Assembly (NCBI GenBank): GCA_944363695.1
Contig: CALVUW010000015.1
Location: 1 to 13,774, forward strand
Source: an uncultured Bacilli bacterium
GTDB lineage: Bacteria > Bacillota_I > Bacilli_A > RF39 > UBA660
DNA: 13,774 nucleotides
Direction of reading: 5' to 3'
Shown: positions 7,545-13,774 of the stretch, in pieces
Numbering within the stretch: position 1 is the first letter of the stretch
How the letters are laid out: each line of letters begins with the position of its first letter
Position numbers and translations under genes: made by a program
The notes under the pieces: generated by a model
The model's input: only the letters and a program-made list of their open reading frames with translations
What the model was told of the DNA's origin: nothing
The model's database searches: none

Positions 7545-8384
7545 ATGAAAAGAAGAAAAGAAAAAGATTATCCAGTGATGGCTTTAATGGCACTTCTTAC
7601 GATTTTTATTGTTACTTTTTTAGTAGTAGCGATTATTCGAACCGTATCTTCCTTTCAGGCTGAGGAACCAAGCGCTGTAGAAGAGCCGGATGAGCCAACT
7701 TCTGAACATCTTGCTGCCATTAGTCAAGTTGAGCAAGAAATACTGCTAGATAAATTAGCGATCTATGATGATTATTTTGTTACTTTTGATGGTCAGAAGA
7801 AAATAGAAGATTTAACCGATGTAGAAAAAATAACGTTTATTGATCGATTGCCTATTGAAGTGCAACAAGAAAAAGGACTAGATTTTGAAGCTGGTGTTCC
7901 TTTAGAGACCATTCAAGAATTATTAAGAGAATACTTTGGACCAGATATAACCTTGCATCCTGTTAATTGTCCTTGCTTTTTAGGCGATGGTGATTATTTA
8001 ATCTATGATGCGACAACGAGGACTTATTATGCAGATACGGATGGCCATGGACATGGTGGCTATGAACCTTATCAGGTACACAATTTCTATGTAGATGGCG
8101 TGAAAACGAGTAATGAAAATAGTATTACCTATACTTTAACGATCAAGAAGGCTTTTGCTGCCCCTAATAGTAGTAGCTATTATAGTAGTTATACCGATGC
8201 TCTTGAAAAAAATAATTTATTATTTGACTTATATACACTATACGGTGAAAAAGCATATACCGATACCTCTCGTTTGTTATCCGTTCAGTATGAAAAAAAT
8301 AAGGGATTATTTCCAGGGTATGTTTATACTTTTACGACAAACTCTACGGCAGAAGAAGCATATTTAGTCAATTTAAAGAAATAA
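7545..8384 (+). CDS. predicted single-pass extracytoplasmic protein of unknown function
   Basis: I do not recognise the family. The 279-residue product starts MKRRKEK, followed by one membrane segment (about 10-31) with no lipobox or obvious cleavage site. It is thus probably membrane-anchored with the C-terminal bulk outside. An acidic, proline-containing linker (about 38-53) leads to a folded domain. Features in that domain are NCPCF (141-145), with two closely spaced cysteines, and DGHGHGGY (166-173), with two histidines. These could bind a metal or form a disulfide, though neither is established. A Ser/Tyr run (NSSSYYSSY) and Y-x-F strands near the end suggest a beta-rich tail. AAGGA (7531-7535) precedes the ATG. 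It lies alone between the ftsZ terminator and the ftsK promoter, so it may be monocistronic. Confidence 0.85.
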   Translation: MKRRKEKDYPVMALMALLTIFIVTFLVVAIIRTVSSFQAEEPSAVEEPDEPTSEHLAAISQVEQEILLDKLAIYDDYFVTFDGQKKIEDLTDVEKITFIDRLPIEVQQEKGLDFEAGVPLETIQELLREYFGPDITLHPVNCPCFLGDGDYLIYDATTRTYYADTDGHGHGGYEPYQVHNFYVDGVKTSNENSITYTLTIKKAFAAPNSSSYYSSYTDALEKNNLLFDLYTLYGEKAYTDTSRLLSVQYEKNKGLFPGYVYTFTTNSTAEEAYLVNLKK

Positions 8385-8415
8385 TATCAGCCAAAGTGAT
8401 ACTGTAAATTTTGCG

Positions 8416-8427
8416 CCAAGTGCTTGG
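8416..8427 (+). repeat. inverted repeat over the -35 of the ftsK promoter
   Basis: CCAAG (8416-8420) and CTTGG (8423-8427) are inverted copies separated by TG. The right arm overlaps the ftsK -35 element. It has no T-run, so it is not a terminator. It could be an operator half-site pair, but arms this short can also arise by chance. Confidence 0.35.
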
Positions 8428-8452
8428 ATACCAGCTTATTTCATGATATAAT
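8424..8452 (+). promoter_or_regulatory. extended -10 promoter of ftsK
   Basis: A perfect TATAAT (8447-8452) carries the extended TG motif (TGATATAAT from 8444). A partial -35 TTGGAT lies at 8424-8429, with a 17-bp spacer. The predicted start is near 8459, just before the GAGGGTGA ribosome site. Confidence 0.75.
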
Positions 8453-8475
8453 CTTTAATGTAGAGGGTGAACAGT

Positions 8476-10719
8476 ATGGCAAAACACAAAAAGAAAAAAG
8501 AAACCAAAAAAGGGTTTGCTTATAGTACAGAATTATATGGTATTTTATTTGTTTTAGCAGCAATCTTAGGAATTGGTCGTTATGGACCAGTTGGTAGTAT
8601 GATTGCCTCTTTTTCTGTTTTCTTAGTAGGTGTTGGTTACAACATTTTATTGCTCGTCCTATTGATATTAGGTTTCTATCTTATTATTAAACGTGAATGG
8701 CCTAATTTCTTTACCACCAAAATGTTAGGTTGCTACATTTTGGTAATTGGACTACTTGTCATTATGCATCAAGATTATGTGCTACAAAATAATAGTAATG
8801 CTGTAAAAGTATTTTCTGAGACTATCGATCAACTCGTTTTATCGTTTTCTAATATGATGAAAAATGTCCGTCCTGATATTATTGGTGGCGGTATCATCGG
8901 TTGTACGTTTGGTGTTTTATTTTCTGTTTTATTCTCCTATCAAGGAATGCAGATCGTATCTTGGACACTAGTAGGATTAGGTTTTTGTTTATTTACTGGT
9001 TTTTCAATTGTGGACTTTATTAAAAATAGTACTAAAAAGGCTAAAGAAAGCCTACCTTCAAGAGAAAAGAAAGAACATAAAGAAGAACACAAAAAACCAA
9101 TTATTACCGGTAATGAAGAACCCGCTAGTGGTGAGATTAAGGATGATGATAAGCGCATTGTTATTTCTAGTATTGATGAATTAACAAAAATTAAGACGGC
9201 AGAAGATCAACCAGAAGAAGAACCAGTTGAAAAGGTCAATACAAAAGAGCATAACTATCATTATACATTACCTCCAATTCAGTTATTGACACCGCCTAAA
9301 AAGAATAAGAAAAATATGAATCAGAGCCAAATTGAGAAAAATATTGAGATTTTGGAGAAGGTTTTAAAAGATTTTGGGGTTATCGGTAAAGTAGTAGAGG
9401 TTCATATTGGACCGACTGTTACCCAATATGAATTAGAATTACAATCAGGAACTAAGGTTAGTAAGTTGTTGAGTATTCATCGAGAAATATCTTTAGCTGT
9501 GGCAAAAAAAGATGTTCGTATTGAAGCGCCGATCCCTGGTAAAAATACCGTTGGTATCGAATTGGCCAATGATGAAATGATGCCAGTATCCTTTAGAGAA
9601 GTATTAGAAAAAATACCAAGAAGTATGGACTATAGTAAATTGTTGTGTCCGTTAGGCAAAAATATTATGGGTAATGTTATTTGGTGCGAAATTGATAAGA
9701 CCCCACACTTATTAGTAGCAGGAGCAACAGGTAGTGGTAAATCTGTTTGTATCAATGGTATTATCGCTTCTATTTTAATGCGTGCTAAACCAGATGAAGT
9801 CAAATTGATGATGGTCGATCCTAAAAAAGTAGAATTATCGGTTTATAATGGTATTCCGCATTTATTACGTCCGGTGGTAACGGATCCAAAGGAAGCCAGT
9901 GTGGCATTAGGTAAAATTGTAACAGAAATGGAACGACGCTATGATGTTTTTGAAGAATCAAAAACAAAGAATATAGCTACTTATAATGCTTATATCGATA
10001 ATAAAAATAAAGGTTTACCAGTAGAGGATCAAATTAAAAAAATGCCTTATATCGTTGTCATTATCGATGAACTTGCTGATTTGATGTTAGTGGCTAGTAA
10101 AGATGTAGAAGCATCTATTATGCGAATTACCCAAATGGCGCGTGCTGCTGGTATTCATTTGATTATTGCTACCCAGCGACCATCAACTGATGTCATTACT
10201 GGTGTTGTTAAAGCCAACATTCCATCGCGAATTTCTTTTGCGGTCAGTAGTAGTATTGACTCACGAACGATCTTAGATATGACAGGAGCTGAAAAACTAT
10301 TAGGGAAAGGTGATATGTTATTTTTGCCAATGGGTGAGTCTTCACCACAACGGGTGCAAGGGGCTTTTATTTCCGATGATGATATCAAAAAATTAATCGA
10401 TTACACAATTGAACAGCAAAAAGCAGAATATGATCAGAGCTTTATGAATTTACAAAATACCGCTGATAAATCAGAAAGTCAGAAAGAAGATATGATGCAG
10501 GAAGAGGATTATGATGATCCATTATATAATGAGATAGTAGAATTTGTGATTACGAGCCAAAAAGCAAGTGCTTCACTTTTACAACGAAGATTTAAATTAG
10601 GTTATAATCGAGCTGCTAGAATTATTGATTTACTAGAAGAGCGGGGAATTATTGGACCGTCTAGGGGGTCAAAACCAAGAGAGGTATTGGTCTCACTAGA
10701 CCAAGATGAAGAGGAGTAA
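8476..10719 (+). CDS. ftsK: DNA translocase FtsK/SpoIIIE
   Basis: This is a hexameric ATP-driven DNA pump that clears the chromosome terminus from the closing septum. The 747-residue product has a basic N-terminus, about four membrane segments (roughly 18-190), and a charged linker short by Gram-negative standards. The motor follows, with Walker A GATGSGKS (416-423) and Walker B IVVIIDELAD (526-535), then the conserved QMARAAGIHL and ATQRPS segment. A C-terminal winged-helix gamma domain (about 681-744) should read orienting DNA motifs. I chose the ATG at 8476 over the GTG at 8467. GAGGGTGA (8464-8470) is the ribosome site for 8476, and the GTG falls inside it. It has its own promoter and terminator. 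FtsK and SpoIIIE cannot be told apart on sequence alone; ftsK is the safer name. Confidence 0.96.
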   Translation: MAKHKKKKETKKGFAYSTELYGILFVLAAILGIGRYGPVGSMIASFSVFLVGVGYNILLLVLLILGFYLIIKREWPNFFTTKMLGCYILVIGLLVIMHQDYVLQNNSNAVKVFSETIDQLVLSFSNMMKNVRPDIIGGGIIGCTFGVLFSVLFSYQGMQIVSWTLVGLGFCLFTGFSIVDFIKNSTKKAKESLPSREKKEHKEEHKKPIITGNEEPASGEIKDDDKRIVISSIDELTKIKTAEDQPEEEPVEKVNTKEHNYHYTLPPIQLLTPPKKNKKNMNQSQIEKNIEILEKVLKDFGVIGKVVEVHIGPTVTQYELELQSGTKVSKLLSIHREISLAVAKKDVRIEAPIPGKNTVGIELANDEMMPVSFREVLEKIPRSMDYSKLLCPLGKNIMGNVIWCEIDKTPHLLVAGATGSGKSVCINGIIASILMRAKPDEVKLMMVDPKKVELSVYNGIPHLLRPVVTDPKEASVALGKIVTEMERRYDVFEESKTKNIATYNAYIDNKNKGLPVEDQIKKMPYIVVIIDELADLMLVASKDVEASIMRITQMARAAGIHLIIATQRPSTDVITGVVKANIPSRISFAVSSSIDSRTILDMTGAEKLLGKGDMLFLPMGESSPQRVQGAFISDDDIKKLIDYTIEQQKAEYDQSFMNLQNTADKSESQKEDMMQEEDYDDPLYNEIVEFVITSQKASASLLQRRFKLGYNRAARIIDLLEERGIIGPSRGSKPREVLVSLDQDEEE

Positions 10720-10722
10720 AAT

Positions 10723-10788
10723 ATGGTACGCATTAGCTGTTCACATATCCAATTTAATGGTATAAAACTAAAAAAAGAGGCGCTGTGA
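10723..10788 (+). CDS. possible 21-residue ORF between ftsK and its terminator
   Basis: An ATG at 10723 follows the ftsK stop by three bases. It has a strong GAGGAG Shine-Dalgarno (10711-10716), lying in the last ftsK codons, at ideal spacing. It encodes a 21-residue basic peptide (MVRISCSHIQF and ten more residues) and stops at TGA 10786-10788, inside the loop of the downstream terminator hairpin. I recognise no family. It could be a translated small protein, a remnant of a lost downstream gene, or chance: the GAGGAG also simply encodes the acidic C-terminus of FtsK. Confidence 0.3.
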   Translation: MVRISCSHIQFNGIKLKKEAL

Positions 10789-10799
10789 TGCCTTTTTTT
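10771..10799 (+). terminator. intrinsic terminator after ftsK
   Basis: An A-run plus GAGGC (10771-10781) pairs with GCC plus a T-run (10790-10799) across an 8-base loop. The core is AGGC/GCCT, extended by a G-U pair and several A-U pairs. Seven T follow the G/C core. The A-run before the stem means it could also work weakly on the minus strand. Confidence 0.75.
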
Positions 10800-10819
10800 G
10801 CTATCCATCAGTACTTATA

Positions 10820-10848
10820 TTGTCAAACTTTTCTTTCCGCCGTATAAT
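10820..10848 (+). promoter_or_regulatory. promoter of the P-type ATPase gene
   Basis: TTGTCA (10820-10825), a 17-bp spacer and a perfect TATAAT (10843-10848) make a near-consensus sigma-A promoter, the best in the window. The start would be near 10855, leaving a leader of about 22 bases with AGAGGG (10865-10870). A second -10-like TGTTATAAA begins at 10851. Confidence 0.8.
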
Positions 10849-10876
10849 AATGTTATAAAATAAAAGAGGGTAATGT

Positions 10877-13477
10877 ATGGAAAAAGCATATCAAAAAACA
10901 ATTGAAGAAATATATCAAGAATTAAATACGTCTGCTGATGGATTAAGCAGCCAAGAAGTAACAAAGAGAAGACAAAAGTATGGATTAAATGCTTTAATAG
11001 ATAAAAATAAAAGAACAAAATTACAGATTTTTCTAAGTCAATTTAAAAATATGATGATTATTCTTTTATTAGTAGTTGGTGTTTTATCTCTTATATATGC
11101 CTTATTAACAGATGAGGATTTTCTAGAACCAATTGTTATACTAGGTACTACGTTAGTGAATTGTATTATGGGTTATCTACAAGAGTCAAAAGCCGAAGAT
11201 GCTACTGATAAGTTGAAAAAATATACAGCTAATTATGTAACGGTAAAACGGGATGGAAAAAGCAAAGAAATTGATGCCAAATATTTAGTACCTGGTGATT
11301 ATATTATTTTAGAAGCCGGTGATAAAGTGCCCGCTGATGCTAGAATTATGAAAAGTTATTTTGCGAAAACAGATGAATCTATTTTAACAGGAGAAAGTCA
11401 AAATGTAGATAAAATAGAAGAACCTATCAAAAAAGATTCATTACTAGCAGAAACGTATAATATGGTTTATTCTGGCACGGTTGTAACGGCAGGGAAGATA
11501 GAAGCGATCGTTGTTGATATAGGAATGAATACTGAACTAGGTAAAATTGCTGGTATCCTAGATACGAAAGAAGAACCAATTACCCCGTTACAGATGAAAG
11601 TCGCTAAAGTTACGCGGTTTATAACCGGTGTAGCTGGCATTTTAGTGGTATTTGTTTTAATTTATGGATTAATAAATGGTTATACAGTATTAAATTTGGT
11701 TATGCTTTGTATTTCTATGATTGTTGCTAGTGTTCCCGAGAGTTTAACGATTGCCATTACTGCTACGTTATCTATTGGAGTAAGCCAGATGGCTAAGAAA
11801 AAGTCAATTGTAAGAAACTTAGCAGCGATCGAAACCCTGGGAGCTACACAGGTCATTTGTACCGATAAAACAGGTACATTGACGGAAAATAAAATGCAAC
11901 TAGCTAAGGTCTATATTCATAGTAGAGAAGTACCATTAGAAGAGTTGAAAAATCAGCAAATGTTAATTGATATTATGGATCATTCTAATTCTGCTACTTT
12001 AAAAAATGATGGTCTATATATTGGAGATGCCGTAGATGTAGCGATTAAAAATTATTTGCAAGTAAATAAATTAAAGTCTAACTCTGGTAAGGAAATAACA
12101 GAATTACCGTTTGATTCTGATCGTAAAATGATGAGTACGATTTATCAAGTTGAAGATGAGGTTTATTTATATACTAAGGGAAGTTTAGAGTCTCTTATAG
12201 AACGCAGTAAATACATCTTAAAAGAGGGTAAAGTAGAAAAATTAACTGACCAGGTTATTGATGATCTTAAAGAGCAAGAGACAAATATGTCAGCAGCATC
12301 TTTAAAAGTATTAGCATTTGCTTATAAGAAGATAAAAACGAATATCCAAGAGCAAAAAGATTATTTTCAAGAAGAGCAAGATTTGGTTTTAGTGGGTTTA
12401 ATAGGCTTTAAAGATCCCATTCGAAAAAACATTAAAGAATCAATCATGAAGTGTCAGGAAGCTGGCATTAGAGTGGTGATGTTGACTGGTGATAATCTAC
12501 AAACAGCTATGGCTATTGCGAAAGAGGCGGGGATTTGTTCTAGTGAAAAAGAATGTGTGAATGCCTCTTCTTTAAAGGCAGAAGATTTAAGTGAAAGCAT
12601 TAATCAATATAATGTTTATGCTAGAGTTAGTCCGGATATAAAACTTGAAATTGTGAAAGCTCTTCAAAGAGAACATAAAGTAGTAGCCATGACTGGTGAT
12701 GGTGTCAATGATGCCCCTGCCATTAAATTAGCCAATGTTGGTGTTGGTATGGGTAAGGCTGGTACTGATGTAACAAAAGATGTTTCGGATATTATTCTAT
12801 TAAATGATAGTTTTGATACCATTACAACAGCTGTATCAGAGGGAAGAAGAATTTATAACAATGTAATAGCCAACATCTTATATAATCTTTCTAGTAATTT
12901 CACAGAAATTTTAATTATTATATTTGGGATGTTTACTGGCAATACGATTATTTCCGCTATCCATGTTTTATATATTGACTTAGTTGCTGACACTCTTCCT
13001 TCTATAGCCTTAGCCTACGAGGGTGCTTCTAAAAATATTATGAAGGAAGAACCGAATGGTTTAGATAAAAAAATATTTACGAAATTCTTTTTAGCATTTC
13101 TAATTTTATCAGTTATTTTAGAAACGCTTATCAGTTTATTTGTATTTTATCATTTCTTACCTCTAGGTCATGCCATCGCTTCAACACTAGCTTTATTGAG
13201 TGTAGTTTTAAATGAATTTGTTTTCGCTTATAATTGCCGTTCCTTAAAAGAACAAATTCATAAGAGAGGATTATTTAGCAATAAAGTGTTAAATATTGGT
13301 ATTCTAATTTTAATATTAGTACAAGTTGTGGTCTTCTTTAGTCCATTAGGAAAAATATTTGGATTAACATCGATAACCATTTCGCAATTTGTTTATGTGT
13401 TTATGATTAACATTATTTCCTTAATCATTATTGAATTATTAAAACCATGGATTGTTAAACACTTTAAAGATGAATAA
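10877..13477 (+). CDS. P2-type cation-transporting ATPase (Ca2+-ATPase-like)
   Basis: This is an ion pump that forms an aspartyl-phosphate intermediate. The 866-residue length fits bacterial P2 ATPases. An N-terminal cation-ATPase domain leads to M1-M2 (about 59-100), the actuator loop TGES (171-174), M3-M4 with VPESL (E288), the phosphorylation motif DKTGT (D330), the nucleotide-domain KGS (K434), the hinge TGDGVNDAP (606-614), and six further membrane segments. By alignment to SERCA the carboxylates in M4 (E288), M5 (N674, E677), M6 (D705) and M8 (E780) are kept. SERCA N796 and T799 in M6 correspond to D701 and A704, and PEGL is PESL. The M6 stretch IDLVADTLPSIALAYE resembles Na+/K+-ATPase M6 as much as SERCA. 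Ca2+ export is the likeliest role, but the ion is uncertain. It is probably transcribed alone and has no evident link to division. Confidence 0.93.
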   Translation: MEKAYQKTIEEIYQELNTSADGLSSQEVTKRRQKYGLNALIDKNKRTKLQIFLSQFKNMMIILLLVVGVLSLIYALLTDEDFLEPIVILGTTLVNCIMGYLQESKAEDATDKLKKYTANYVTVKRDGKSKEIDAKYLVPGDYIILEAGDKVPADARIMKSYFAKTDESILTGESQNVDKIEEPIKKDSLLAETYNMVYSGTVVTAGKIEAIVVDIGMNTELGKIAGILDTKEEPITPLQMKVAKVTRFITGVAGILVVFVLIYGLINGYTVLNLVMLCISMIVASVPESLTIAITATLSIGVSQMAKKKSIVRNLAAIETLGATQVICTDKTGTLTENKMQLAKVYIHSREVPLEELKNQQMLIDIMDHSNSATLKNDGLYIGDAVDVAIKNYLQVNKLKSNSGKEITELPFDSDRKMMSTIYQVEDEVYLYTKGSLESLIERSKYILKEGKVEKLTDQVIDDLKEQETNMSAASLKVLAFAYKKIKTNIQEQKDYFQEEQDLVLVGLIGFKDPIRKNIKESIMKCQEAGIRVVMLTGDNLQTAMAIAKEAGICSSEKECVNASSLKAEDLSESINQYNVYARVSPDIKLEIVKALQREHKVVAMTGDGVNDAPAIKLANVGVGMGKAGTDVTKDVSDIILLNDSFDTITTAVSEGRRIYNNVIANILYNLSSNFTEILIIIFGMFTGNTIISAIHVLYIDLVADTLPSIALAYEGASKNIMKEEPNGLDKKIFTKFFLAFLILSVILETLISLFVFYHFLPLGHAIASTLALLSVVLNEFVFAYNCRSLKEQIHKRGLFSNKVLNIGILILILVQVVVFFSPLGKIFGLTSITISQFVYVFMINIISLIIIELLKPWIVKHFKDE

Positions 13478-13774
13478 TGAAATGAAGTAAACTTACCAAA
13501 TGTTGTCAATCTGGTTATATAGCCATAAAAGATCTTGTCAGGAAAAAATATTATCCGGTTTTAAACACTTTGAGCATATAAAAACTCTCTAACCCTTTAT
13601 ATTTAAAGGTATTAGAGAGAAAAAATCAATTTTAAAAACTGCGTACAATTTTGATTTTCTATGTTTATTACAATATAAAGATACCATATTTTTTGTTGAT
13701 AATAAAGGGTTTTGTAAAAAAATAAAAAAATTTATATTAGAAAAATCAAATTATAATATATAGAGATTACTATA
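13478..13774. other. AT-rich intergenic end region without a convincing gene
   Basis: These 297 bases after the ATPase contain no ORF I can support. A 30-codon + strand reading frame from 13500 is discussed as a finding. I see no T-tailed hairpin on the + strand to end the ATPase transcript. The only strong structure is the hairpin at 13585-13619, whose T-run is on the minus strand. TATAAT at 13752-13757 has no -35 partner at proper spacing and may be chance. Confidence 0.6.
13580..13619 (-). terminator. minus-strand intrinsic terminator
   Basis: CTCTCTAA (13585-13592) pairs with TTAGAGAG (13612-13619), and CCTTTA (13594-13599) with TAAAGG (13604-13609). This gives a 14-bp stem with a small internal bulge and a TATT loop. 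Five A at 13580-13584 become a T-run directly after the stem on the minus strand, whereas the + strand has only A residues after the stem. It therefore best serves a transcript entering from the right edge, from a convergent gene or a small RNA not visible here. Confidence 0.6.

Noticed and set aside
8467..8475. Upstream in-frame GTG start for ftsK
   Set aside because: The GTG lies inside the GAGGGTGA Shine-Dalgarno that serves the ATG at 8476.
13752..13757. TATAAT near the right edge as a promoter for a downstream gene
   Set aside because: There is no -35 at 15-19 bp, and such hexamers are expected by chance in this very AT-rich stretch.

Overview
The window is a strongly AT-rich bacterial chromosome segment carrying a reduced division and cell wall (dcw) cluster. 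The order is mraZ, rsmH, ftsL, a PASTA-containing class B PBP, a lipoprotein gene, ftsA, ftsZ, a membrane-anchored protein gene, ftsK, and a P-type cation ATPase gene. All genes are on the + strand. Strong Shine-Dalgarno sites, a TTG start, Gram-positive-type PBP2B with PASTA repeats, a Gram-positive lipobox and an FtsZ tail ending in LPPFLR-type residues all point to a low-GC Firmicute. My best guess is Erysipelotrichia (Coprobacillaceae or Erysipelotrichaceae-like). This rests on protein flavour and gene order, not on a database search.

Layout. Positions 1-222 hold the dcw control region: one or two sigma-A-type promoters and three GTGG boxes at exact 10-bp steps, which look like a MraZ operator running into the mraZ ribosome binding site. 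mraZ-rsmH-ftsL-pbpB (223-4081) are tightly packed and probably form one operon, ending at a hairpin (4084-4112). A Cys-rich lipoprotein of unknown function follows. ftsA-ftsZ (5070-7442) has its own promoter and an intrinsic terminator that begins inside the ftsZ stop codon. A single-pass extracytoplasmic protein of unknown function (7545-8384) and ftsK (8476-10719) each have a promoter; the ftsK promoter is an extended -10 type with an inverted repeat over its -35. ftsK ends at a terminator that overlaps a 21-codon ORF with a good Shine-Dalgarno. A P2-type ATPase with its own near-consensus promoter closes the window. After it, 297 bases hold no convincing gene, but do hold a strong hairpin whose T-run is on the minus strand.

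How the genes work together. MraZ sets cluster expression and RsmH modifies 16S rRNA. FtsL and PBP2B form the septal peptidoglycan synthase core, FtsA tethers FtsZ filaments to the membrane, and FtsK pumps the chromosome terminus through the closing septum. The usual dcw genes between pbpB and ftsA (mraY, murD, ftsW, murG, divIB/ftsQ) are absent here. Two uncharacterised surface proteins occupy the flanks of ftsAZ, and these are the best candidates for undescribed lineage-specific division or envelope factors. I see no mobile element, CRISPR array, tRNA or rRNA.
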